The notes under the pieces: model-generated
The model's database searches: none
What the model saw: the letters and a program-made list of their open reading frames with translations, nothing else
Told to the model about the DNA's origin: nothing
Shown here: positions 44,804 through 56,900 of the stretch, piece after piece
Position numbering within the stretch: the stretch's first letter is position 1
Layout of the letters: each line of letters begins with the position of its first letter
Origin: a virus
Virus record (IMG/VR): IMGVR_UViG_3300030090_003481
Location: 4,312 to 68,311 of that record
Length of the DNA: 64,000 nucleotides
Strand: one strand, 5' to 3'
Program-made: the position numbers and the translations under genes

Positions 44804-47800
44804 ATGAGTAGATATTATAAAACATCAAAGTCAGCACCTATAGTAGACTATGTACAAGAATATCCTTTTGAAGAGTTATTCAAAGCTACTAAATATAGAA
44901 ATGAGCTGCAAGATACAAGAATAGATAAACTTAACCAAGCATATGATGATGTGCTTGGATTAAATTTTATACCTGGTACTACAGATGCTAATGGGGTATA
45001 TCAACCTAGTCCATCTGAATTATATGTAAAACAAAAAAGACAAGATGCCGAAGATTTAATAAATAAATATAGTAATGTAGATCTAACTAAAAGTGCTTGG
45101 GGTAATATTAATAGAGATATTACAACAATAACTAATGATCCTAACCTTGCTGATATACAAACTAGTTATAATAACTATATCAAAAACATAGCGCATCAAC
45201 GTGAACTTGATAAAGCAGGTAGACTTCCACAAAATCCATGGGGAGTTTCAGGTGATCCTACAAAACAAATGTGGGATGTACAAACTCAAGGAATATACCC
45301 ATTTAATCCTGTAGCAGGATATGATGATCCATCAGTATTATTAGAAAGATATTATAAAGATATGAATGTTGATGAGCGATTAGATCCTAGTACTGGTCTT
45401 ATTCTTAAAGATGTTACTAAAGAAGATATTAGTAGAGTAGCTGCAGGTATGGATGAAACATTTATGAATACTCCTGCAGGTAAAGACGCTATAGCAGACT
45501 ATAGAATGAATAATGATGGGGCTCCTAATATGACAGATACAGATATAGCTAGACAAATAATATATGACTATGGTCAAAAATATTTAGGTAGAGATATTCA
45601 AGGAGGTACTAAAAGTAATACAAATAATAATACTAATAAAAATAATTCTAATACTACTGTATTAGATGATTTAGATCGTGCGTTTTTACCTGGTACAGCT
45701 TGGGCTACATCTAATGAAACTACTACAACTCCTGAGATAATGAATAAAATAGCTACTAATTTAGGAGACGGTATTTATACTTTAGAGAGTGGTACAAAAG
45801 TATATCTTAATCCTGTACAAATAAAAAGAGATGGTAGTACAAATGATATTATATCTGCTCACAATATATCTATTGCAAAAAGTTTTATGGATACATATGG
45901 TGAAAAAATTAGAGAATTACAATTTGATTATGGTATTTGGGAAGATGGTGAATTTGTAGGATGGAGAAATTTAGGTGGTGACTTAGATGCAATAAGAAAG
46001 CAACGTGGTATAGGAGAAGATTGGATGTCTGCTAGTGAAAGAAGCAGCTATAATAGTAAGGTAAGACAATGGAAAAAAACACTAAGAGATTTTGATAAAG
46101 ATAATGATGGTAAAATCACTGAAGCAGATTATAATATACTGACAAATAACGGAAAGAATAGTAAATTTTCAAGTTTTGAACAGTGGCAAACAAACCAACA
46201 GCTCATAATGAAAGATCCTGAGTGGTATAAAAATTGGGTAACAAGCGAAAATAAACAAAAAGCATCACCAGGCGGTGTTTGGAATGTTATATCTAAAACT
46301 GAAATTGAAGACAGAGATCGACTACAAAATGAAATAGATGTAGCAGTTGCAGATTATGTTACTAAGTATGGTGTAGATGTAATGAATCCTGAGTTACAAG
46401 AAATGCTTAAAAACTATCAAGCAGGTACTGCAAAAGATATGGAAGATTTAGATCTTGATAAAGACGATATGCATGCTTTAATGGCTGTAGAGCTAAGTGA
46501 GTTAGCAGGATCTGGAGGAGTATGGATGCATATACCTAATGCGCCTACTAAAACTATGGTTATAGGCCAAGAAGGTGGTATGCCTGTTACTGGTAAATTT
46601 GTACAAGGTAATATGCTATTTACTGAAGGACAATTAGATGAATATTTCCAAAGAAAAGGATATGACCAAGCTAGTGATTGGTTTGGTGATTGGGATGATG
46701 AATTTGTTGGTGAAAATAGTAGATATAATATGTTTAGTGTGTATACCCCATCACCTGCTAGTGAACTATATATAGACAAAGATAATAATGGAGAAGCTGA
46801 TGTTAATTATTTCCAATTAAATGGCGCATGGAGACAAGTGAATGATGATTGGGCAGTAGCAAATAATATTAACGAAGGTTTCTATGGTACAGGTAAGGCT
46901 GGTAATCAAGAAAGATTATTACAACAAGAATTATATAACCAAACAAGAAATGAAAATAGAAATGATGCAATTTTTGGTCAAGCTATATTCCAAAACCAAA
47001 CACGTAACTTTATAAATGCTAAACGATTGTATTCTGATAATATGCCATCTGGTACAGTAAATCATAGAAAGAAAATAGCTAATAATATAAATGACTTTAT
47101 AGAATCTGAAATTAATTCAGGTGATGCTGATAGAATAGATGCTGCAAATAGACTAGAAACATATTTAGTTGATAATGATTTATGGCAAGATGGATACTCA
47201 ACTAATGGTACTTTTGGAACTGGTAGCTTTAAGAAAAAACGTATCTATGATACTGATGAAATACCAGAAGGAACAATGCCTTGGGAGTATGAAGACAACA
47301 AAGATGCTATGTTAGGGGCTCAATTTGTAGATTTATTTAATACACCTATTGATTCTGAAGAAAAAAGAAATCTGATATATGAGCACATAGCTCCTTGGGG
47401 AGGCGGAGGCTCTTATAATGGAGTACAGTATATTAAAGATAATAAGTTTATAAATACAGAAGCGTCTATTAATGCTTATAAAACAGTAGCATCAAAAAGA
47501 GCTGAAGGTCTTGGATTAAATAAAGTATCTGAAGATTTATATAGTGACTTAAGATTCCTTGAAAGTGTATATGCTCCATATGTAACTAATACTACAAAAG
47601 CGGTAATGGTTAGTATTAATGATATTGCTAAAAGTTTAGGTGAAGAATTTGTTATAACTGGGTTATATAGAACTCCAGAATATAATAAGACTGTAGGCGG
47701 TCAACATGGTTCTACACATACAAAAGGTATGGGTATTGATGTGAGGTTAAATGAAAAATTTAGCGATTGGTTAAACACAAGTCCAGCGGCTAAGAAAACA

Positions 47801-47908
47801 AAAGATACTAGTCTAGGTCCAAAATATACAGTATATTCTATGACAGGTCAACCTATATTTACAGTTCTAGTAGAAGACGATCATTTCCATATTGAAAGTT
47901 TTAAATAA
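44804..47908 (+). CDS. Internal virion protein with EF-hand and C-terminal peptidase M15
   Basis: A 1034-aa protein. An EF-hand loop D431-K-D433-N-D435-G-K-I-T-E-A-D442 is canonical; a second DKDNNG loop lies near residue 655. The C-terminal 90 residues form a peptidase M15 domain: ITGLYRTPEYN, then S970-T-H972-x-K-G-x-G-x-D979, then H1027-F-H1029. H972, D979 and H1029 fit the zinc ligands of D-Ala-D-Ala carboxypeptidase/endopeptidase enzymes that cut peptidoglycan stem peptides. Joined to a large virion protein and located before the RNA polymerase gene, it probably opens the cell wall locally at ejection. It might also serve as the lysis endolysin, since no other is found. Confidence 0.72.
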   Translation: MSRYYKTSKSAPIVDYVQEYPFEELFKATKYRNELQDTRIDKLNQAYDDVLGLNFIPGTTDANGVYQPSPSELYVKQKRQDAEDLINKYSNVDLTKSAWGNINRDITTITNDPNLADIQTSYNNYIKNIAHQRELDKAGRLPQNPWGVSGDPTKQMWDVQTQGIYPFNPVAGYDDPSVLLERYYKDMNVDERLDPSTGLILKDVTKEDISRVAAGMDETFMNTPAGKDAIADYRMNNDGAPNMTDTDIARQIIYDYGQKYLGRDIQGGTKSNTNNNTNKNNSNTTVLDDLDRAFLPGTAWATSNETTTTPEIMNKIATNLGDGIYTLESGTKVYLNPVQIKRDGSTNDIISAHNISIAKSFMDTYGEKIRELQFDYGIWEDGEFVGWRNLGGDLDAIRKQRGIGEDWMSASERSSYNSKVRQWKKTLRDFDKDNDGKITEADYNILTNNGKNSKFSSFEQWQTNQQLIMKDPEWYKNWVTSENKQKASPGGVWNVISKTEIEDRDRLQNEIDVAVADYVTKYGVDVMNPELQEMLKNYQAGTAKDMEDLDLDKDDMHALMAVELSELAGSGGVWMHIPNAPTKTMVIGQEGGMPVTGKFVQGNMLFTEGQLDEYFQRKGYDQASDWFGDWDDEFVGENSRYNMFSVYTPSPASELYIDKDNNGEADVNYFQLNGAWRQVNDDWAVANNINEGFYGTGKAGNQERLLQQELYNQTRNENRNDAIFGQAIFQNQTRNFINAKRLYSDNMPSGTVNHRKKIANNINDFIESEINSGDADRIDAANRLETYLVDNDLWQDGYSTNGTFGTGSFKKKRIYDTDEIPEGTMPWEYEDNKDAMLGAQFVDLFNTPIDSEEKRNLIYEHIAPWGGGGSYNGVQYIKDNKFINTEASINAYKTVASKRAEGLGLNKVSEDLYSDLRFLESVYAPYVTNTTKAVMVSINDIAKSLGEEFVITGLYRTPEYNKTVGGQHGSTHTKGMGIDVRLNEKFSDWLNTSPAAKKTKDTSLGPKYTVYSMTGQPIFTVLVEDDHFHIESFK

Positions 47909-47916
47909 AAAGTATT

Positions 47917-50900
47917 ATGAGTAACGGTGACGAAAACACTAACAAACCTATAGATTTATATAATGTACAATTTGAAGATCCTACAATAACTGAGCAAGAT
48001 GATCTTCAAGATTTATTACAAAGTCTACAACCTCCAGGATTTACGGCTCCTATAATCAATGATTATAAGCCTAAAATACAATTAACAGAATCTTTATTAA
48101 GACAAAGAAGAACTAATGCAATTGATACTGCTCCAAGAATTACTGAAGCTTTTCCTGGATTTAGTGTAGAACCTGAGTATGTTGAAAATAATTTACAAAG
48201 CGATAGTAAAAACTGGTGGAATACTTTATATGCACAAATAGATCAAATACAATTATCTAAATATAAAGGTAGAAAGTTAATGCACCAAACTCGTATTGAT
48301 GAGCTTAAACAAGAATTAGATACTAATCCTGAATTAAGTCCTGAAGATATAGAAGTATATACAAGAGAAATAAAAAAGCTAGAATCTGAGATACAAGATA
48401 TTGAAATCGATATTGCAGAAGAAGAAGATGAATTATCTAGAAATCCTATTTCAGATTATTACAAAGAAGCTACAGCTGCACAACAACAAGAAGAAGCAAG
48501 TAATTGGTGGTCTTATTTAGGTAGTGGAGAAGCAGCGCAAGATATAGGAGGATCTATGTCTGAAGCTATGTCTATGGCAAAAGCTATTGTTGGTCCACAA
48601 CTTATTAAAAATGTAGGAATGAGATTAGCTGCTGCATGGGCAGGTACTAATGTAGCAAATGTTAATCCTTGGGTAGCTGCAGGTACTACAATTGCTGGTA
48701 TAGGTTATGGATTATATGAAACCTGGAATATGCGAGATGCTGAATCTAATGCAGAAGCGTGGGATGCATATGAAACTAGAGTAAAAGAAGATATAGCTCT
48801 TTGGGAATCTAGAAATAGATCAAAAGCGCCTAAAGAATTAATAGAAGTAATTAAAAAAAGAGCTGCTAAAGGTGTAAGAGAAGTGTACCAACAAAACATG
48901 TTATTAGGTTTTGGTGATGTAGCTCAGGTAGGAGCAGGTATTTTCATGCCATGGGGTAAATTAACACGTAATTTATTAGGTACTAGTAGAGCATCTAAAG
49001 TACTTGGTTACGGAGTAGGTATGAGCTTTCAAGGTGGTATAGAAGGTATGGAAGAAGGATACCAGTTTTTAACTAAACAAGATTATTTAGAAGGTACATA
49101 TGATAAAGGAAGTTCAGGAGGTACTTATGGTTTTGGATCAACGTTTGATGTTGGATTTTTAGATAGAGTATCAAGAGGTTTTAGTTTAGGTTTAGAAACA
49201 GGTCAAGCTATGATGGGTATGCTTAGCGGAGATTATGTAGGAGGCAGAACAAACAATCCAGAATTTAGAAATTCTGTAAGAGCAGGAGCTATATTAGGTG
49301 CTGGTATGGGTGCCACTATAGAGCTAGGACAAAATATATTTACTAAAGGATATAAAGAAGGACTTAACACTGTATATAATAAAGCTAATAAAAAACATAT
49401 AAATGATGTTATAGATAGTTATGGTAGAGAAGAACAAGTTCTTTATAGAGCAGGTAGTTATTATGATATGTTTTCAAAAGGTAAAACTGTAGAAGATATT
49501 ACAAAAATAATAAATAAATTACCTGAAGATAACTTTATTCAGCTTACAAAAGATGAAGCTTTAGCAGATCTTAATGTAATGAGAGGTATCTACGATAAAT
49601 TACAACAACCTGGATATAAAAATTTATCAGCAGATGAAAAGAAAGTAGTTATGGCTACTATGATGAAGTCTAAAGATAAAGCTAAAATTGCTAGAAATAT
49701 AGCAGCAGAAACAGAAAATACTATACAATCTATTTATGAAGCAGACTCAGGTATTGAAAGAAGGGACGGCTTTAAAGAAATGAATAGAGTAAAAAACAGT
49801 TTAAAAGCTGTTGATAAAGCTATAACAGATATTAATAGTATATTAAAAGATAAAAATAAAGCAGTTAACCCAAAGAAAGTTAACGAAAGAGTACTTAGAG
49901 ATACTCTAGAACAACTTGAAAATAAAAGAAAAGAATTATTAGGTAAAGTTGATGAAGCAATAGAAACATATGGAGGATACTCTGAAGCATCTTTTAGCCA
50001 AGATGATAAATTAGTAGATTTAGAAAGTAAAAAAATAATTGCAGAGTTAGAAGCTGAGAGACATAATAATTATTATCTTGAGATGGAAAAACTTGATGGT
50101 GAAAATATTAAATATTTTGAACCATATGCTGAAGAGCTTAAGTCTTTTGTTGAAAACAAAAAAGAAGGCCAAAAGAAAGCAGCTAAAGCAGAAGAAGTTA
50201 AACAAAAGATAAAAGATCCTGATGGGGATATAAATGAAAATGATTTAGTATACTATAAAGGAAATGAAGGAACTGTATTAAAACGTAATTCTGATGGTAC
50301 TCTTGATGTAAAAATAAAGTCTACAGGTATAACAGAAAAAATACCTGAAGACCAACTTGATAAATTAGAAACATTTGAAGGTGTTAAAGATAAATTATCA
50401 GAGACTAGAAAAAAGATAGAAGCTGGTGGATTATATGCTGACCAAGACCTTAATGAAGAAGGCGCTATAATACCAGATGATATATTAGATGAAACTCTTA
50501 GCTTAGCTGAAGTATTAGAAGGAGAACATAAAGGACGTAATGAAGGGTCTAATAGACAAGGTACTGTTGTAGGTAGTCATAAAAATGCTCAAATAAAAGG
50601 AACTAATCCAGATAATTTAGAAAACACAGGAGATGAAATAACTGCTGAACAAGCACAAAGAGATGCTAAAGAAGATGATATTAGATTAAAAAAAGAACCA
50701 AGACCTAGATTTGTATTTTTAAGAAGAGTATCAGGAACTAGTTCTTATGCATCAATGGAACCACAAACTTCTTATTTTTTATCTCAAACTCCTGAGAAAG
50801 AAATTATAGAAAACCATGATGTAATATACAGAATAAATTCTGCTGGATTTAGCCAAAGATTAATAGATAATCTTGGAGAAGGTGTAGTAAATTTATTTAA

Positions 50901-53900
50901 AAATCCTAAACCTATAACTCCAGGAATAGCAAAAGAATTAAATACTAATGTAGAAGATCTTACAAAAAAATTAATTAGTTTGCCAATAGAAATGGTGCTA
51001 GTTAATAAAAAAACTGGACAAATAGTAAAATCTAGAACAGAAGAAAGAGCTAAAGAACGTGAGGTAAGAGGTGTGTTGTATGATAATGCAATGATAGCAG
51101 AAACTAAAAACAACCTAATTAAATTAAAAACACAAATATATAATATACTAGCACTTAATCAAACTCCTATAGGTAGTATAGAAGATATATATGGTTATCA
51201 AAGAATTAAATATGGAGAAGAACAAAATGATCCAAGACAAGTATTTGGTGATACATTAGGTAGAGTTGCTATTGGAGATAAGAATGAACAAGCACTACGT
51301 GAAAATAAAACTAGTAGTGAATATATACATCCTCATTTTAAATGGCAAGATAAATTTAATGGTTGGGTATTTTTAGAAATAAATAGACCTAACAGTGTTA
51401 CTCCTGTTAAAGCAAATAATAGAAATATAAATACACAAGAAGCTAAAGTTATATTAAATATATATAAATCTTTTCTTAGTAAAAAGGCTAGTCCTAAAAC
51501 TCCTTATGCTAATTCAGGATTGACTTATGGGCAAATGTTAAATCTATTAGTATATGAAGGACCAGGTGCTAGTACATCTAAAATAGATAATAAATTATAT
51601 GTCGACCTTACTAACAAACGTATACATTATGGTAGTAATAAAACAGGTAAAGGTAAGTTAACACCACAAGAAGAAGAGGCTTTTATAAATCATATAAAAC
51701 AACATAAAAAACGTAGGATTGATCTACAATACACAAATAGAAGTATATTTTCTGGAGAGCTTGAGGCGCTAGAAAAAATAAATTTCTTAGGAACTGAGAT
51801 TGAGAAAGGAAAAAATGATGATTATAATACAATCTTAATGGACCAAGGAGTTATAACTGTTAATACAGATATACAAACTAATCCTTTTATGGATCCTAAT
51901 ATATTTTTAAGTAATGAAGTAAATGCTAAAGAGAAACCTCAAGTAATAAAAAAAGAAACTGAAACTACATTATCTAAACAAGATCAAGCTTTAGTAAATT
52001 GGCTATCAACATCAGAAGGTAGTTTAGATAATCAAACTGCTGCAGAGTCTGCAACAAAACTTGGTATAAAATTTACTCAAGCTAGAGATCAAGCTAGAAA
52101 TGCTGGTAAAACTCGGGAAGAGATAGAACAATTTATGAAAGAAAATCTTGGACAAGAAATGTGGGCAGCTGCTGCTATAGGACTTAGAGCTGCTGAATTA
52201 GCTCCAAGATTAGAACAATTGTATAAAAAGTTTGGAAAAGATATAATTAAACTGAAAGATACTACAAAAAAATTAGATTTTGGTAATGAGGATATGGGTA
52301 TGTTTTCTGAGGTTACACCAGAAACTTTAGGTAGCCCTATTATAGATGAAGCAGAAGCTAGAGCGTATTGGGAAAAAAGAACAGATTTTCCTTTAGAATT
52401 TATAGATGATTTTATATCTATAGGAAATGAATTAGGTTCTTATGCTCAAGGTATGTTCCAAGCAACAGGTGTTAAATTATCTAGACAAGCGGCAACAGGT
52501 GTAGAATACCATGAATTATATCATGCTATTGAAGAAACTATGTTAACTAATGAAGAGATTCAAGAGTTAAATAACGAGACTATGAAGATAGTAGGATTAC
52601 CTAGTGTTGCAGATTTATATAAATATAAAACAAGATGGGGTAATAAAATTAGTACTAAAGCTGTTAATGAATTAGGTTTTAAAACTAAAGATGATTACTA
52701 TAGACATTTATATTTATCAGAGCATAGAGCAAATAATTATCAAAACTATGCAGCATCAGACGGTAAAACTAGATTTGGTAAGAAAGAAACTAATTTCTTT
52801 AAAAGATTATGGAACTGGATTAAAGGATTATTTGGCAAGCCTAAAACAACAGTTGATTCTTTATTTAAAAATATTCATGAAGGTTATTATAAAGGTAAAA
52901 ATCCTAGACCAGAAAGAATGAAAGCTCTATCTGAAGCTGGAATAATATCTTATTCTGAAATAGCTGAAAGAGTATTTAATGAAGATCAAATTGGTGATAT
53001 AAGTTTATCTTTACTTAGACATGCAGTTGATAACTCAGGGGGTATTAGAACTTTACTTGAGAAAGATGAAATAATTGTTGATATAGAAAATACATTTAAT
53101 AATATTAAAGAACAAATAGCAAAAGACCCGAGTAAGCAATGGTTAAATAAAATTGTAGATCACGAAGAGTTCTTTAAAAACGAACTAAGAAGCCATTTAT
53201 TATTTATTAATGGTAAAGATACTACTGTAGAAACTGAGGTTGAAAATGCTATTGATGAGAATAATACAGAAATACTAGAAGCAACAAGACCTGCTTATGA
53301 AATATCTAATAGAGATAAAGCTAGGCCTGCTATAAAATTATTAGTATTACTTACACCAGAACTAAACTCTCTTAAATTAAAAGAAGGTAGTTATGATGTT
53401 AAGATTAGCCCATATACTAATTTAGTAAAACCTGCAGATGGTAATAATTTATTTTCTATACTAGAAAACGAACTATCTGATATAGTTAGTGACTATATAG
53501 GTGATGAATTTGTTACTTCAGAAAAACAAATGCTAGATAAATTAAAAAAATTAGAATCTACAGATCCTAGTTTTAGATATATCTATGATGCTATTAATAA
53601 AATACCAGGATTAAAAACTAAATTCCATGCTGCATTTAATTTAAGATCTATGAATTTCTTAAATGCAAATCACAGAGGAAAGCCTGGCGCAGTTAAATTT
53701 AATTTATATGATCCAGGAGAATTTTCTAGAAGGTCTAAAGTAGTAAACCAATGGTTAGAGAATTTCCAAGATTTAAATTTATTTGAAACTAAAGAAGGTG
53801 AGATAGTTGGAAACAAAGAAAATATAACACCTATTCTAACTGAATGGAAAACATTAAAAAACAACAGGCCGAATAATCCAGGGCTTAAGGCAAGATTTAT

Positions 53901-56900
53901 AGCAAATAACAGTATATTAACAGATAGTTTAGGTAAAGAAATATCAGATATATTAGCTAAAGTAGGTATAAATACATCTACAAAAGAATTACGAGATGCT
54001 TATCAATCTTTAAATGGTAAAGATAATTTACAAAAATTTATGAGACTTGTATCAGGTATCAATAAATTATTTTTAGGGTCAGGATACTCTCTACAAAAAA
54101 TGGGAGAAGGTAAAAGTATTGACTTTAATGATAATAACTTTTTTAAAGATGAAAAAATAATAAGAACGTTAGCTAATTCTACAGCTAAGTATTTAAATCA
54201 TTACGGAGAATCTGTTATACGTACAGCAAATAATAAATCACATTGGCTATTTGCTCCTTATAACTATATGACAAATATAGCTAGGATAGTAAAAAATGGT
54301 AGTTTAAATAATAATAAACATGTAAATGATTTACTAGCTTCTCCTTTTAATAGAACATCAAGATATTTAAATAGTCTAAAACAAAGCGAAGATACCAGAG
54401 TAGAACTAGAAGTTAAAACTATGGGCGCATTAAGAGGAGGAGAAACTATAGGACAATCATTTAAAAATTTAAAAAAGATTGATGAAGTAGCTATGAGAAT
54501 GGCTCTTGAATTAAATGGTTATAGTTTACCTATGACATATGCAAGTAAATCTGTATTTCAGTTTTTTAAAGGATTACCTAAAATAGATTTAGGAGCAGGT
54601 TTTCATTGGGAAAATGATGCTATTAGATTTTCTGATGGTATCAAAGGTATGTTTGCAGATAAAGTATTAGCAGAGTATAATAGAATGTCACAAGTTGCTG
54701 GTCATATTGCAGGAGGATTAGCAGTAAAAGATATGATTGTTGATTATCATTATAGTATAGATAAACAAGGCAAAAAAGATTTTAGTAAAGCTAAAGGATT
54801 ACAATTTTTAAATTTTCCTACATTAAACATAGACCAAAAACTAGCGCCTTTATTCTTTAAAAACGATGGTACACTTGTAGAAACATTAGATAAAGATACA
54901 GCTACTAAACTATATCCTTATATAGAAAAAGTGTTAGAAGAAAGAGTAAAAGAACAATATCTAGAATCTGTAAAAATAGGATTAATAAAAAGAGATAATG
55001 ATATACTTATAAATAAAGGTATTGATTTAAATATAATAAAAAAATACGAAAAAAAGTATTCTGAAACAAGAACACAAGCTATAAAAAGAGCAATTGCTGA
55101 GTATACTATAAATAGTATGATGAATAATCTTGAGATGCAGCATATGTTTTTAGGTGATCCTGCATTTTATAAAGGTACAAGTATAGAAAAAAGACCTCCT
55201 TCTTTATTAGCTACAGGAGATTTAATTGGAGAAATTAAAGATGAATATGGTAATATAAAAACTCATTATACAGCTGCAGTAATTAATGATATTATTAAAA
55301 ATTCTGATATACATCCACAATTAGGTAGAATTACAAGTAGTGATGGAAATGCTTATATAACAGCACAACATTATAAAGATATTGTAACAGGATTAGAAGG
55401 TTGGAGTAAGGACAAAGAAGAAGCTCACCAAAGATTAATCAGGGGAACTGCAAAAGAAAAAGATATAGAATTGATAATAGCACAGCCTATTAAAGGAATG
55501 CATTATCAGTTAAGAAATACAAAAGGAATGTCTATACCTACATATCTTAAATACTCACAAGTACCATTGTATCCACATTTTACAGAAGGTACTAAACTAG
55601 ATGAGTTAAGAGTAGCTATGGAAGATAATACAAATCCAATAGATGTTATAGTACATATGTCTGCTGTAAAAGCAGGAGCACAAAATCCTATTAATATATT
55701 AGATGAGCAAGGTAATATAAAAGACCCTAATCTTTTGAGCCAAGAGTTAACTCCAATGAGATTAGAATTTAGACATTGGAAATTACAACAAAAAAGCCCA
55801 GTAAAAAAAGGTGATCAGTTAATCGGATCACAACCTAAAAAACAAATTGTAGGGGCTCTTGAGGTTTTAAATCCTGATAAACCTAGACATAGAGAAATAG
55901 CTAAAGAATTAAATGATATATATGCAGCACAATCTAATAAACAAACAGAAGAATTAAAAAAGAAATATGGTATAGATTTAATTAATGAGGGTGTTAATGA
56001 TAATAATTATATGTATAGTAATCTAAATAAATTATCTGATGATATTAAAGATAATATGTCTAGAACTACAAATATATCACGTCATTTAAGAAAGCATTTA
56101 GATGTAGTCGATAATGATTTTGTAAATGAATTGTCTGCTAGCCCAATAAGACGTAAAGTACAACAGATAGTAGCATCAATGTATACAAAAGCAGCTGTTA
56201 AAGTTAAGGGTCCAGGTGGAGGTAAGATTTTAATTAATGCTAGTTTATACGAACCTGTCACTAAATTTAGCGAGCTAAGCCCTATAGAACAAGATATGTT
56301 GAGAAAGAGCGCTTTTGTAAATCCTGAAGAATTAAAACCTACATATATAAAAAATGGTAAAGTAATACCAGGACATGTTTGGTTGCCACATTGGATGGGT
56401 AAAATTATACCAAGCGGTAAATTATCTATGAATGAAGTTAAACAATACTTAACAGATCCTAGATTGCGTAAGTTAATTAGTTATAGAATACCAACACAAT
56501 TCCTATCTTCTATTGATCAGAATGAAGTTGTAGGATTTTTACCACAATCTATGGGTAATTCTGTAATTGCTTATAATGAAATGGTACCTAAAACAGGACA
56601 TGATTTTGATTTTGATAAGCTATATACTATACTACCTTATTTCACATATAATAAAAAAACAAAAGAAATTGAATACATAGAATTTGATAAGTCTAAGCCA
56701 GCTGGCGAGCAGAGTAAAAAAGCGTTACATAATAGAATGATAGAATTATATACAGAGATTTTATCAGATGTTGATGTACATAAAAGATCTATGAAACCAA
56801 TTGAAACACTAGATGATAGATATTTTGCTGCTAGAATTAGAGCCAAAGAAAATATTTCTAGATTATCTCAAGGAGATAAAGCTTCATTAACTAAACTAAG

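Noticed and set aside
46094-46129. DFDKDNDG as a possible polymerase DxDxD motif
   Set aside because: The spacing and following residues are those of an EF-hand loop (DxDxDGxIxxxD), not of the polymerase site.
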